From: Mesorhizobium sophorae
GTDB lineage: Bacteria; Pseudomonadota; Alphaproteobacteria; Rhizobiales; Rhizobiaceae
Reading direction: 5' to 3'
Length of the DNA stretch: 64,000 nucleotides
Assembly: GCF_002270415.1 (NCBI RefSeq)
Contig: NZ_NNRI01000013.1
Location: 434,001-498,000, forward strand
The position numbers and the translations under genes were made by a program. This document shows positions 17,574 through 25,668 of the stretch, in pieces; within the stretch, counting starts at the first letter, position 1; each line of letters opens with the position of its first letter. Below the pieces are notes generated by a model. The model made no database searches. It was not told the origin of the DNA and saw only the letters and a list, made by a program, of their open reading frames with translations.

Positions 17574-17735
17574 TCAACCGCCGCCGTAGCGGTCGAGCCA
17601 ACGAATGGCCGAAGCTGCGCGCAAGGGCGAGTTCATGGCATCGTGCAGGATCGAATAGAATGACTTTGACCAGGTCCAGTTGATCAACGCTCTGAGGCCG
17701 GGTGGGGAGGGCATTGGCGGCACTGATCTCATTGG
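17574..17735 (-). CDS. Doubtful small ORF or gene remnant
   Basis: The C-terminal part of this frame, ALINWTWSKSFYSILHDAMN followed by SPLRAASAIRWLDRYGGG, looks like real protein. The N-terminus is proline-rich and lacks a ribosome site. It may be the tail of a lost gene beside the degenerate tRNA. No function is suggested. Confidence 0.25.
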   Translation of the reverse strand, partial: PMRSVPPMPSPPGLRALINWTWSKSFYSILHDAMNSPLRAASAIRWLDRYGGG

Positions 17736-17775
17736 CAAGGCACTCGGCCCGCAGCCCCACCAGCGGCGGGTTTGG

Positions 17776-17850
17776 TGCACTCGGCAGGGCTCGAACCTGC
17801 ATCTGCCCGGGAAGGTCCCGCTCTGTCCTAGATTGAGCTACGAGCGCCAA
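17776..17850 (-). pseudogene. Degenerate tRNA, tRNA-Arg(UCU)-like
   Basis: Read on the minus strand, this has a seven-pair acceptor stem (GCGCTCG with CGAGTGC), a D stem (GCTC/GAGC), a perfect five-pair T stem (GCAGG/CCTGC) with TTCGAGC loop, and an encoded CCA. Only 19 bases lie between the D and T stems, about three or four too few, and no five-pair anticodon stem can be drawn. The remaining CTTC suggests a tRNA-Arg(UCU)-type gene that lost part of its anticodon loop. It is probably non-functional and may be an old integration site. Confidence 0.55.
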
Positions 17851-17944
17851 TATTGGCACGCTAGTAGAACGGGCTCATTCGATCAAATTAGCGATTGGGA
17901 TAGCCGGCACATGCATTGGAAGTAGGTCGAGGTGGGAGGCCGAG

Positions 17945-18196
17945 CTACCCTCTGTATCGCCCTTTCTCGCACCAATATCGAACAACGACACCGGGTTGCG
18001 CCCGAAACAGACTGGCCGCAAGTTGACAATTCTCTCTGTTGTACGCCTCCGCCTCGGTCGCATCGAACGTGGCCACATGGATACGCATTTCGGCGGCAGC
18101 GGAGCTTCGGTACAGCGTATAGGTTTTGGAGTCATCAGCCTGGGGCGCGCAGCCAGCCAAGGCCGAAACCACCGCCAGAGCAAGGAACAACCTCAT
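17945..18196 (-). CDS. Small lipoprotein-like secreted protein
   Basis: An 83-residue protein with a lipoprotein signal (MRLFLALAVVSALAGC, lipobox Cys16). The mature part is short and cysteine-containing (NRENCQLAASLFRAQPG, then VVRYWCEKGRYRG). It is probably anchored in the membrane or periplasm. Not recognised as a named family. The ribosome site is weak. Confidence 0.5.
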   Translation of the reverse strand: MRLFLALAVVSALAGCAPQADDSKTYTLYRSSAAAEMRIHVATFDATEAEAYNRENCQLAASLFRAQPGVVVRYWCEKGRYRG

Positions 18197-18398
18197 TTCA
18201 GCATCATAGGTGTGGCAAGAAGACGATCTAAGGAATGGAAAGGTCACGTTGCGCGGCGAACCTTTCGATCGCCAACGTGAAAGTGACATGATCTACGCCG
18301 GCTATGTGGAGGTGCTCGTTGCATCAGGCCCCGACGCACCGAAAAGCAGCGATGCTTTGGCCGGCGAGTGAAACTTACGGCGGGCATCCTGGTACCGT

Positions 18399-18572
18399 TC
18401 AGCGCTTCGCGAGGTCGTCAAATGTGATCCCGGTGCCATAACCGCTTGGTAGATCGGCGGTTGCCTCCCGGAAACTGCGTTCAACGGCGGCCGTGTACCG
18501 GCCGTCATTCGCCAGCCTATCCCAAATGACGAAGGCGACAGCTAAGGCGATGACGACGAGCACCATTCGCAT
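18399..18572 (-). CDS. Small single-span membrane protein
   Basis: A 57-residue protein beginning MRMVLVVIALAVAFVIWDRL, one transmembrane helix followed by a soluble tail (GRYTAAVERSFREATADLP). An upstream in-frame ATG at 18587 would add five residues. A decayed copy of the same gene lies at 28640-28815. Function unknown. Confidence 0.55.
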   Translation of the reverse strand: MRMVLVVIALAVAFVIWDRLANDGRYTAAVERSFREATADLPSGYGTGITFDDLAKR

Positions 18573-18835
18573 CGGAACCTCCCTCAAAGAGTTCCAGCAG
18601 GCATAATACAGCCTGTTGCTAACATGCGCCAGCGTGGACGATGGCGAGGCTCGCGTCGGCCTATGTCCAACCTCGCGGTCAGCGACGTCAATCAGCGCTA
18701 GCTAATATAGATGAGCCCGCGTCATCCAATCGAGGGATGGCGCGACTTATCCCGCTGCTCCACTTGATGGCAAGGCAAAGGGCGGCAACCCGGTTTTGCT
18801 GCCCAAGGGGCCTGCTAGCTCTAGGGGGGCTAAAT

Positions 18836-19060
18836 ATGAGCAATACGACTCTCATTGCTATCGCTATCCTTGCGATCAGCATCGGCCATGCCGATGCCAA
18901 GGGCCGGAAGGTGGACCTGCCGGTTTGCACCGCGTCAAACCACCTCTTCGAAGTTCTCGGTGACAAATGCTTTCTCGTCAAAGGTTCGATGATCTATGGC
19001 GACATCGCCGGTCTTTCCCAGATAGTCACCTGGGCTGGGGGTGGATCTGGCGGTCTGTGA
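18836..19060 (+). CDS. Small secreted protein
   Basis: A 74-residue protein with a signal peptide (MSNTTLIAIAILAISIGHADA) and a short mature part with two cysteines (LPVCTASNHLFEVLGDKCFLV). Cleavage would be after ADA. The start at 18836 follows AGGGGGG (18823-18829). The glycine-rich end (TWAGGGSGGL) is followed within about 35 bases by a partial copy of the dispersed hairpin repeat. Not recognised. Confidence 0.55.
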   Translation: MSNTTLIAIAILAISIGHADAKGRKVDLPVCTASNHLFEVLGDKCFLVKGSMIYGDIAGLSQIVTWAGGGSGGL

Positions 19061-19095
19061 GGTGCGCCCTTAGGTGCCATCGACGGGGACAGGCT

Positions 19096-19161
19096 ATAAA
19101 AAAGCCTATGCCGCAATGGCCGGTGCGCTCACAACCTAAGCACCCTCGCACCGGCCATTTC
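19096..19161 (+). repeat. Dispersed hairpin repeat, copy E (partial)
   Basis: The 3' half of a repeat family found five times between 19 and 27 kb. A near-perfect stem AATGGCCGGTGCG ... CGCACCGGCCATT is followed by a short T run. It overlaps the last codons of the small gene on the other strand. Confidence 0.6.
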
Positions 19162-19335
19162 GGCAAGCCCTAAGCGTAGCCGCTGGCCCTCTGCATAGGC
19201 GAGAGCGAAAGATTCCAGTTCGAATGATCGGGTTAGTTCCTGGTCGTCTTCGACCACGCGGACGAACCATTCTCCGCAGGCTTCGACCACTTCAACGCAA
19301 GGGTAAACCTTGCCGTTCGACGTTACGCTATCCAT
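19129..19335 (-). CDS. Small conserved hypothetical protein
   Basis: A 68-residue soluble protein starting MDSVTSNGKVYPCVEVVEA, with an exact ribosome site (AGGGAGG) seven bases before its ATG. The middle reads like a small beta-rich domain (GEWFVRVVEDDQELTRSFEL) followed by a helix (ALAYAEGQRLRLGLAEMAG). Its 3' end overlaps a hairpin repeat on the opposite strand. Function unknown. Confidence 0.6.
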   Translation of the reverse strand: MDSVTSNGKVYPCVEVVEACGEWFVRVVEDDQELTRSFELESFALAYAEGQRLRLGLAEMAGARVLRL

Positions 19336-19588
19336 CGCAGCCTCCCTAGAAAGCAATGGGGAACGTCCATTTTTATAAAGCTCGTCCGAGACGAATTTCA
19401 ATATCAAATGTGGTTGCAATAGCCGACCGGTGCGGCCAGCCCGGCGCCCTGTTTTTACACTGAACAAACCAAAAAGGGCGCCGAGCCTTCACCGGCGGCG
19501 CTTTGAGGGAAGCGACGCCGAGAAGTGAACATAGCGCTCTCGCTAGAGTTGTCGGAATACAACCTTTAGGATGATGGCCGCTGCTGCC

Positions 19589-19675
19589 CTACATCCTGAT
19601 CGAAACATACGACAACAGGTAAACGATGGCGATGGTCGCCGTAGCGAGTACGACCCATACGCCCAAGCTGCTCAT
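19589..19675 (-). CDS. Tiny single-span membrane peptide (28 aa)
   Basis: MSSLGVWVVLATATIAIVYL plus eight residues form one hydrophobic helix with a short basic end (SIRM). A ribosome site GAGGAAG directly precedes the ATG. It is one of several such peptides in this island. No function is known. Confidence 0.5.
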   Translation of the reverse strand: MSSLGVWVVLATATIAIVYLLSYVSIRM

Positions 19676-20323
19676 GCTTCCTCACTTTCCGCCGGCGCAC
19701 CGTTGGGCAGGATGTTGGGGTGGAGGACGCCGGCCCAGGCGGAAAAGGCACTACAAGCACAAGCTAATATAATCGAGATGCAGGCGCCTATGGTGTGATC
19801 GCGGAAGCCTTGGCGTAATCGCTCCCGTCGGTGTCGCTTTCCTCATCAATTCCCGAGCACCTTCCTGAGCGCTTGATGACGGTGCATCGGATCGCCGTCC
19901 TGATAGCAGCCTAATCCTCTAAGAACGCCCGCCACTTGCCGCAGGCGCTGAGCAACCGCGACTGGAAACTCTCGCTTAGCTCATTACGATTTGGGTCTTT
20001 AGGGCCGGCAAGCCAAGGACTTCAGTCTCAATTGCGCGATTGCTAATGTAATATAGACTTATCACCAGCGGGGGCTTTTCTCGCGATGGCCGGTGCTCGC
20101 TTACAACCCCTCGTCGTCTGCACCGGCCATTCCTTCGCGAGGCTACTAGCGGCCCAGCGGCCAAGGGCGGGGGGCTGGGGTTTGACCACCGGGCCTAACC
20201 GGCGCGGGGTTGGGGCTCGCCGGCTGGCGAATTATACGCCGTTCCCGCTTAGTCGACCATGTCTCACAGTGACTTCTTGCGTGTCGGAGAGCTCCGCCTT
20301 ACGTGGCGGGCTTTTTCCCTGGT
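19676..20323. other. Gene-poor stretch with repeat copy A
   Basis: No convincing gene is seen in these 650 bases. A frame on the minus strand at about 19683-19800 encodes a plausible hydrophobic segment but has no usable start codon. The main content is a copy of the dispersed hairpin repeat at 19993-20160. Confidence 0.5.
19993..20160 (+). repeat. Dispersed hairpin repeat, copy A
   Basis: About 168 bases closely matching copy B (22514-22685). It begins GGTCTTTAGGG, contains the small palindrome GACTTCAGTC and an AT-rich stretch (TAATATAGACTTATCA). It ends in a GC-rich stem (GATGGCCGGTGC ... GCACCGGCCATT) and CCTTCGCGAGGCTAC. Confidence 0.7.
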
Positions 20324-20719
20324 TCACTCTGAGCCGGTGCTAAGTACGGTGTACGACGACGTTGTCACCGCCCCGGAACCGTTACCACGCGTGACGCGCA
20401 CTGTGGCAGGTCGGCTCTTTGCAGGGGCAGGGGTTGCCGTCGAAGCGACTATCCCGATCACGTCTGTGGCGCTGGCGTAGAATAGCTCGCCATTCGGCGA
20501 GACGCCCCATCTCGCGATATCATTCTCATCTCTGATCACCTGGCAACGCCCAACCGTTTTTTGACCAGCGTGCGGAACTCTCGATATGTGCTCAGCCAGC
20601 GCTTCTTCGCATTGGGATGTGGTCGAAAAGATCATGGGCTTTGCGGCCGGCGCTCGGCATAGCATCAAATCGGGGCTGCACGACAACAGCACCATAATGG
20701 CAGACGTTACCGTATCCAT
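20324..20719 (-). CDS. Putative secreted hypothetical protein
   Basis: A 131-residue protein with a hydrophobic N-terminus (MDTVTSAIMVLLSCSPDLML) that could be a signal peptide. The central region reads as protein (TTSQCEEALAEHISRVPH, then CQVIRDENDIARWGVSPNG). The C-terminus is rich in Thr, Ala and Pro. Two cysteines may pair in the periplasm. GAGGCGAAGGG precedes the start. Not recognised. Confidence 0.5.
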   Translation of the reverse strand: MDTVTSAIMVLLSCSPDLMLCRAPAAKPMIFSTTSQCEEALAEHISRVPHAGQKTVGRCQVIRDENDIARWGVSPNGELFYASATDVIGIVASTATPAPAKSRPATVRVTRGNGSGAVTTSSYTVLSTGSE

Positions 20720-20763
20720 CGCCCTTCGCCTCCGCCACGCAATATAGCCTCAATGCCGAGACT

Positions 20764-21060
20764 GTGGAATGGGTTCAAACGATCGAGCCCGCTGCCTTAC
20801 GGTGGTGGGCCAGGACCAAACTTCACAAGCAGCTTGCAGAGGCTGAAATCGAGCGCTTTCCGGTGGAGGCGGAACGGCAGCACAAGAGCATCGTCCAGCC
20901 GCTCCTATCGCCTGGCAGCGACCATTACGAGGCGCTCCAGCGCACCACTAGCGCTATTGAAGACGGTCAAGGACATCACCGGCAAGGATGCGCCGTTCAT
21001 TCAATGGTTTGGGACCGGACCGGTTTCCTACGCAGGGGTTGGGACTTCAGTCTCAGTTGA
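20764..21060 (+). pseudogene. Frameshifted hypothetical gene
   Basis: The first 60 codons read well (RWWARTKLHKQLAEAEIERF), but after about 20945 the protein-like sequence continues in the next frame (LLKTVKDITGKDAPFIQWFG). A single-base indel has therefore probably broken the gene. It is followed directly by repeat copy C. Function unknown. Confidence 0.45.
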
Positions 21061-21175
21061 GCTATCGCTAATATGCCTATACCTTAGGCAGTGCGGGGAC
21101 AACCCGAAAACCTAATCCCGCAATGGCCGGTGCGGCTCGCTTACAACCCCAAGCACCCCGCCGGCCATTTCTTTT
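21043..21175 (+). repeat. Dispersed hairpin repeat, copy C
   Basis: It contains GGGACTTCAGTCTCAGTTG, an AT-rich segment, TTAGGCAGTGCGGGGAC and the stem AATGGCCGGTGCGG ... CCGCCGGCCATTT. The order of parts is the same as in copies A, B and D. Confidence 0.7.
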
Positions 21176-21223
21176 GCGTCTGGATGGCGCGGCCTGCCAA
21201 AAGCTGGATCGCGCGGGGGACAT

Positions 21224-21574
21224 ATGCGCAGGTCAGTCAAGATACTCGTGCCGGTCTTGGCCGTCGTTTCGACTGAGGCCATGGCTCACGAATGGTATAC
21301 GGGGAAAAAGGACCCCGTCACTGGCTTCGACTGCTGCGCAGGGTCAGACTGCGCACCGATCCCGGAATCTCAAGTCAGAGAAATGCCGGGCGGCTATATC
21401 TATCTTCCCACTGGCGAGTTCATCCCGCTTCGTCGCGTGCAACATAGCCATGATCGGCAGTATCACCGCTGCATCTATCACTCGGAATTTCTCAACCTGG
21501 ATCAGGGACGTTTCAGGAAGGGCGACACACGCTGTTTCTTTGCGCCGCATACCGAGATCGGCGCTGCGTATTAA
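21224..21574 (+). CDS. Exported conserved hypothetical protein with paired cysteines
   Basis: A 116-residue periplasmic protein: signal peptide MRRSVKILVPVLAVVSTEAMA, then HEWYTGKKDPVTGFDCCAGS with a vicinal Cys pair, another Cys in SDCAPI, and two more (RCIYH, TRCFF). The pattern is typical of a small secreted rhizobial family of unknown role; disulfides or metal binding are likely. The ATG at 21224 follows GCGGGGGA. It is one of the best-preserved genes in the island. Confidence 0.65.
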   Translation: MRRSVKILVPVLAVVSTEAMAHEWYTGKKDPVTGFDCCAGSDCAPIPESQVREMPGGYIYLPTGEFIPLRRVQHSHDRQYHRCIYHSEFLNLDQGRFRKGDTRCFFAPHTEIGAAY

Positions 21575-21671
21575 AGCGGCCCGGCATCCGGCAGCAGCGG
21601 GAGCCCAGCCACAGCACCGGGCCTGACCTGCGCGGCAAGAAGTTCTGGATCTGCTGTGGATCGCCCGCGAC

Positions 21672-21773
21672 ATGGCAGGGCAATTGGCCGTTAATGCTGC
21701 GGCTTGCCATCAAAAGGTGGTGGCGGAGGCTAAACGCTTATACCGACAGGAAGAGGCAGATACCGCCGCCTGA
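21672..21773 (+). CDS. Possible small ORF or gene fragment (33 aa)
   Basis: The helical peptide MAGQLAVNAAACHQKVVAEA continues to KRLYRQEEADTAA and ends at a TGA followed by a terminator-like hairpin of the GCCCG type. A stop codon lies a little upstream in the same frame, so it may be the 3' remnant of a longer gene. The flanking sequence resembles that after the gene at 46141-46800. Confidence 0.3.
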   Translation: MAGQLAVNAAACHQKVVAEAKRLYRQEEADTAA

Positions 21774-21833
21774 TCATTCGGCGAGCGAAACGATGGCCCG
21801 TTCCCCAAGTGGCGGGCTCTTTTGTCGGAAGGG

Positions 21834-22058
21834 TTATTTCTTGGCCATCAGTCGCTGCACCATCACGGTTGAGACTTGCCCCACCAGGATTCCGATGCCT
21901 CCTGCGATGGGCATGTAGATGTGTCTATTCCAGCCTTCTGCCTTGCAGAACTTTACAAGCAAGATAGCCAAGGGAAGACCCACCAGAAGAATGCCAAGAG
22001 CCTGCCAACGTCTCTTTTTGAGGCTCTCAATATGCGCGGACGTTTCGTCGGTCGCCAC
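21834..22058 (-). CDS. Small membrane protein with two hydrophobic segments
   Basis: A 74-residue protein: a helical N-terminus (TDETSAHIESLKKRRWQ), then ALGILLVGLPLAILLVKFC and a second span MPIAGGIGILVGQVSTVMV. I choose the GTG at 22058 because GGGAGGGG lies six bases upstream; an ATG at 22127 would add 23 residues without a ribosome site. Function unknown. Confidence 0.55.
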   Translation of the reverse strand: MATDETSAHIESLKKRRWQALGILLVGLPLAILLVKFCKAEGWNRHIYMPIAGGIGILVGQVSTVMVQRLMAKK

Positions 22059-22190
22059 CCTCAACCCCTCCCATGTCGCACGGACCTGCCGATAGTTGCA
22101 GGAATGACCTGGCAGCGCAATTGGCACCGGGCGGGTGGGGCTGGGAGGGTAGGAAGTCCGGCCGCGGCTGCTTAGCGTAGCCGGGCGTCT

Positions 22191-22457
22191 TCACTTCTTG
22201 GTTGCGTTAGGCCCGCCCAATTGCCCTGAATTCCACATCTCATTCATGGTTTGCTGTATGGCGGTCGAACGCCTGTCCTTTGCTTCCTTGGTGACGCGGG
22301 TAGCATCCATCTTTCCCAGCATCTCCAAGGCGGTCTTGTTGAGAGTGGCCGATGGGCTTCAGTGTGGTTTCGGTCGGTTGCTCATGTAATCCACGGCCAC
22401 GACCGCGACGAACGCCAAAACGACGATGGCTGTTCCACCTACCCAAATAACAGACAT
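22191..22457 (-). pseudogene. Small membrane protein gene interrupted by an in-frame TGA
   Basis: The first 32 codons (MSVIWVGGTAIVVLAFVAVV and on to NRPKPH) encode one membrane helix and stop at a TGA (22359-22361). The same frame continues with good protein character (SATLNKTALEMLGKMDATRV) to a stop at 22191, 88 codons in all. It looks like one gene with a nonsense mutation; a 32-residue functional peptide is the alternative. The start is preceded by a run of Gs that could serve as ribosome site. Confidence 0.5.
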
Positions 22458-22513
22458 TTCGACCCCCCCACGCGCGACTATCCTACGGCCGAGAAGCCAT
22501 GGTCGCAACGGTC

Positions 22514-22685
22514 GGTCTTTAGGGTCAGTAAACGAGGGACTTCAGTCTTAATTGCGAGACTTCTAAAACAATATAGATTTATCAGCGCGGGGGCCTTTCC
22601 CGCTATCGCGATGGCCGGTGCGGCTTCGCTTCCCCAAGCATCCCCTGCGCCGGCCATTCCTTCGCGAGGCTACCAGCGGCCCAGC
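22514..22685 (+). repeat. Dispersed hairpin repeat, copy B
   Basis: Closely similar to copy A over about 170 bases, including GGGACTTCAGTCTTAATTG, CAATATAGATTTATCA and the stem GATGGCCGGTGCGG ... GCGCCGGCCATTCC. It ends directly upstream of the gene at 22697 and may contribute its leader. Confidence 0.7.
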
Positions 22686-22696
22686 GGGAGGGTGCC

Positions 22697-22918
22697 ATGC
22701 GAGATTTGCCCATCGACATCGATGCAGATGCCGTGATTGCAGTCGGCCGGTATCTTGATGATCACGCCAAGACCACTGCAGTTTCGATATCTGAAGCGCT
22801 CCGTGTAATCAGGCGTGGCGTCAACAAATCGCGCGTCGGCGATATGTGGCTGGAGGAGCTGATTGTCGAAAGCGCCGCAGCCAGAAAGCTTGCCATCTTG
22901 TTGGACAACCACAACTAA
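22697..22918 (+). CDS. Small conserved hypothetical protein
   Basis: A 73-residue soluble, mostly helical protein (MRDLPIDIDADAVIAVGRYL, then AVSISEALRVIRRGVNKSRV). A ribosome site GGGAGGG lies just upstream, and the leader is the end of repeat copy B. No family is recognised. Confidence 0.6.
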   Translation: MRDLPIDIDADAVIAVGRYLDDHAKTTAVSISEALRVIRRGVNKSRVGDMWLEELIVESAAARKLAILLDNHN

Positions 22919-22971
22919 GGCGCGATCCGGCTTGCTTTCGTACGCAGTGCGTGCGTGAGCTACATTTTAGC

Positions 22972-23207
22972 GATGCCTGATAAGCCGGTAACAACCCATG
23001 TGGTCAGCGTGTTCGAGAAGCCGCACTGGCGCACGGTGCTAACACCAAGGACAGGACAAGGCCTTGGCCATGGCGAAGGAGATCGGCGACAATGCACGGA
23101 TCGAGGAGATCACGCCGAAGGGCGCTGACCGCGACAAAATTAGCCGTGCAAACGATAAGATTATGAAGCGCGAAGATCCGCGATTCGTGATCAGGAACTA
23201 CGCCTGA
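22972..23207 (+). pseudogene. Frameshifted copy of the small gene at 27433
   Basis: It begins MPDKPVTTHVVSVFEKPHWR, matching the intact 54-residue protein at 27433-27597 closely. One base is missing near 23041 (CTAACACCAAGG against CTGACCACCAAGG), which shifts the frame. The downstream part (AMAKEIGDNARIEEITPKG) is still recognisable in another frame and runs to 23207. Confidence 0.75.
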
Positions 23208-23264
23208 CTAGATGCGTTGCATGGAAATGCCTGCTCTTCCTGTAGGCGAGAGCGGGAGATTTGT

Positions 23265-23585
23265 ATGGATCGGCGATCCTTCTTGACAGCAATGTTTGGC
23301 ATTGCAGGGGCAGCGGCATTTGCAAGCGCAGTTCGGCCTATCGACGCAGTGGCCGGCGTTCCAGGCGCCAGAAGCGGCATTCTCGATGAACTCGAGGCGC
23401 CAGAGGCCGAGACCTTCGACAACGACGGTACCCCGGCAGAAGTGGATCGGGTCCACTACCGCTACTACCGCCGCTACCCCCGCAGAGGTTGGAGAAGGGT
23501 CTGCCGTAGCTATTGGCGACATGGTCGTTGGCGCGTTCGATGCTGCCGCAGGAGTGCTTGGGGTTATTATCCCCGTGGATACTAG
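23265..23585 (+). CDS. Exported Arg/Tyr-rich protein with Tat-like signal
   Basis: A 106-residue protein. The N-terminus MDRRSFLTAMFGIAGAAAFA is a twin-arginine-type signal, followed by an acidic linker (ILDELEAPEAETFDNDG). The C-terminus is extremely basic and aromatic (HYRYYRRYPRRGWRRVCRSY), ending in paired cysteines and tyrosines. GGGAG at 23254-23258 supports the start at 23265. Such tails could bind nucleic acid, cell wall or anionic polysaccharide; the role is unknown. A terminator hairpin follows at 23619. Confidence 0.65.
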   Translation: MDRRSFLTAMFGIAGAAAFASAVRPIDAVAGVPGARSGILDELEAPEAETFDNDGTPAEVDRVHYRYYRRYPRRGWRRVCRSYWRHGRWRVRCCRRSAWGYYPRGY

Positions 23586-23618
23586 CGAGTGAGCTCCGCC
23601 CGAATTAGTCCCGGATTG

Positions 23619-23656
23619 AAAAGCCCGCCACGGGAGCGACCTGTGGTGGGGCTTTC
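23619..23656 (+). terminator. Rho-independent terminator-like hairpin
   Basis: AAAGCCCGCCAC pairs with GTGGTGGGGCTTT around a short loop, 34 bases after the stop of the Arg/Tyr-rich protein gene. The T tract is short. Confidence 0.6.
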
Positions 23657-23749
23657 GGAGTGGCTACAGAAGCGCTGAGCGGATTTTCACCAGGGCGGCG
23701 CCAGCGAGCATCGAGGCGGTGATCGCGGCGATGTAGATCGGAACCACGC

Positions 23750-24010
23750 CTACATCTTGGTCTTCAGGCTGGGCGCGCTCGGCTTCATGTTGTCCCGCAT
23801 CATGTCCACGAAGGCGCAAGCTCCCTTGGTGAACTGCGAATCCACGCCCACGCCGAGATTCATATCTTCCTTTGTCATCGCGAACACCGCATCGAGTAGT
23901 TGATCGTTCAAGACACCACGGTGCGTTAAGATAAGAAAAAGCGATCGGATAAGAGCTGTGTTAGCAATTAATATTTCTGGCGTTGTGTACTCGCGAGATT
24001 TTGAGATCAT
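23750..24010 (-). CDS. Hypothetical protein
   Basis: An 86-residue helical protein (MISKSREYTTPEILIANTAL, RSLFLILTHRGVLNDQLLDA). A strong ribosome site (GGAGGGG) precedes its ATG. The basic C-terminus ends KPSAPSLKTKM. It is co-directional with, and downstream of, the acyl-CoA ligase gene (96 bases away), so it may share its transcript. No family is recognised. Confidence 0.6.
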   Translation of the reverse strand: MISKSREYTTPEILIANTALIRSLFLILTHRGVLNDQLLDAVFAMTKEDMNLGVGVDSQFTKGACAFVDMMRDNMKPSAPSLKTKM

Positions 24011-24105
24011 TTTGCCCCTCCACTTTCCCCAAGGCCAACATCGCGCCAGTCGAGCCCAAACGCAAGCAGGCTCCCCGAAGGGAGTAGCGAGCTCCCCTCT
24101 GATGC

Positions 24106-25668
24106 CTACCCTGTTGATGCTTCCGATTTCAGAAGGCGCTCCGCCAACTTCTTCAACACCACCCGATCAACCTTATCCGTGGCGCTGAGGGGCATCTCAT
24201 CCAGCAAAAAAACGCTCTCCGGTGCCTTATAGCCAACGCTGGCGCGAGCGAAATGGATAAGCTCCTGCGGGGCTGGCTGCACGGCGCCTGGCTTGAAAGT
24301 TACGAACGCGTGGACATTTTCGCCATGGACGGTGTCAGGGACCCCGACAACTCCGGCGATTGCCACAGCGGGATGCCGCATAAGGGCTTCCTCCACGTCC
24401 TGCGGGCTGATGTTCGAGCCATCGTGTACGATGATCTGTTTTCGCCGCCCGCAGAACCAAAGGTATCCGTCCTCGTCTATCTTCATCACATCGCCGGTGT
24501 CCAGCCAGCCATCCCTGATGGTGGCACGCGTTGCATCTGCATCACCCCAATAGCCGACCATGTTGCAAGGCGAATTGATCCAAAGGCGCCCCTGAGCGCC
24601 GGGAGGCAGTTCATTGCCGTTATCGTCGCGGATGGATATCTGGTAGCCGACTATCTGACGCCCGATCGAACCCGCTTTGTTGAGCCCGTCAGGAGGGTTG
24701 ATCGTGGCAACTCCAATTTCAGACATGCCGTACAGCTCGTTGACGGACAAGCCGCTGAGCGCAGTAACTTCGAGCGCCAGCTCGAGCGGCACTTTATCGC
24801 CGCCGGCACAGAGCAGTCTGAATGACGAAAAGTCTTCGCGCCTGGCATTCTTCGCCCGAACCAACCCGAAGAGGACCGAGGGCAAAGCGATGAGTATGGT
24901 TGGGCGATGCTCGCGCAGCATCAACAGGAGCCCGGGTCCATCGAAGCTCGGCGGGACGACGACACGAGCGCCGGCTGCGAGTCCCATGAGAGCGTCCAGG
25001 AGCGCTCCGATGTGCGACATGGATCCGCTCAGTAGAACGATGTCGTCTGCCGCAGTTTGGCAGCCCTGTGCGAAGCTGGCAATCATACTGCCCAGACTTT
25101 CGAAACTATGGGCTACGCCCTTTGCCGGGCCGGTACTGCCCGAAGTGAAAAAGATAACCGCAGGATCAGTAGGCGCAGGCATAGGCAAATTTTCGGCCGC
25201 GATCGGGCTCTCCAAGAGCGTCGCGAAGTTTGAATGGCGATCGTGCTCGGAGCCGTAGTTGATGACCCCAAGTGGCAAGTTACGCGCGACACTGGAAGCG
25301 ATGTCTTCCTGACGGTCAACATGGGCCAATAGCGCCCGAGCGCCGCTCGTCTTGAGTCCATGATCGATCTCGGGAGGCGTGTATCGGTAGTTCAAGGGTA
25401 CTGCCACGATCCCCGATTTGAAGCAGCCCAGGTAGTGAATCATCAGCGCAGCGCTATTGGGCATGAGCGACGCAATTCTATCGCCCGGCTTCAGCCCATA
25501 GGCCAGCAAGCCAGCGGAATAGCGTTTGCTGGCGCGCTCGAGTTCTTGCCAGCTCAAGCTGCCCTCGGGGCTAACAAGTGCCAGATCATCTGGCTTGCGT
25601 CTTAGCCCGACGTCGAGCAGACGTGGTACCCAGATTGGCTCGTCGTGCTTGGTTCGTGACTGAGGCAC
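24106..25668 (-). CDS. AMP-dependent synthetase / acyl-CoA ligase (ANL superfamily)
   Basis: A 520-residue adenylating enzyme that would activate a carboxylic acid with ATP and transfer it to CoA. Core motifs are in order: A3 FFTSGSTGPAKGV, A5 YGMSEIG, A7 GWLDTGDVMKIDEDGYLWF region, A8 GRRKQIIVHDGSNISPQDVE and A10 PLSATDKVDR with the catalytic lysine kept (Asp replaces the usual Gly before it). Translation probably begins at a GTG (25668). Its size is normal and it shows no damage, unlike its surroundings. It has no pathway partners nearby, so it is an orphan; the acid substrate is unknown. Confidence 0.85.
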   Translation of the reverse strand: MPQSRTKHDEPIWVPRLLDVGLRRKPDDLALVSPEGSLSWQELERASKRYSAGLLAYGLKPGDRIASLMPNSAALMIHYLGCFKSGIVAVPLNYRYTPPEIDHGLKTSGARALLAHVDRQEDIASSVARNLPLGVINYGSEHDRHSNFATLLESPIAAENLPMPAPTDPAVIFFTSGSTGPAKGVAHSFESLGSMIASFAQGCQTAADDIVLLSGSMSHIGALLDALMGLAAGARVVVPPSFDGPGLLLMLREHRPTILIALPSVLFGLVRAKNARREDFSSFRLLCAGGDKVPLELALEVTALSGLSVNELYGMSEIGVATINPPDGLNKAGSIGRQIVGYQISIRDDNGNELPPGAQGRLWINSPCNMVGYWGDADATRATIRDGWLDTGDVMKIDEDGYLWFCGRRKQIIVHDGSNISPQDVEEALMRHPAVAIAGVVGVPDTVHGENVHAFVTFKPGAVQPAPQELIHFARASVGYKAPESVFLLDEMPLSATDKVDRVVLKKLAERLLKSEASTG

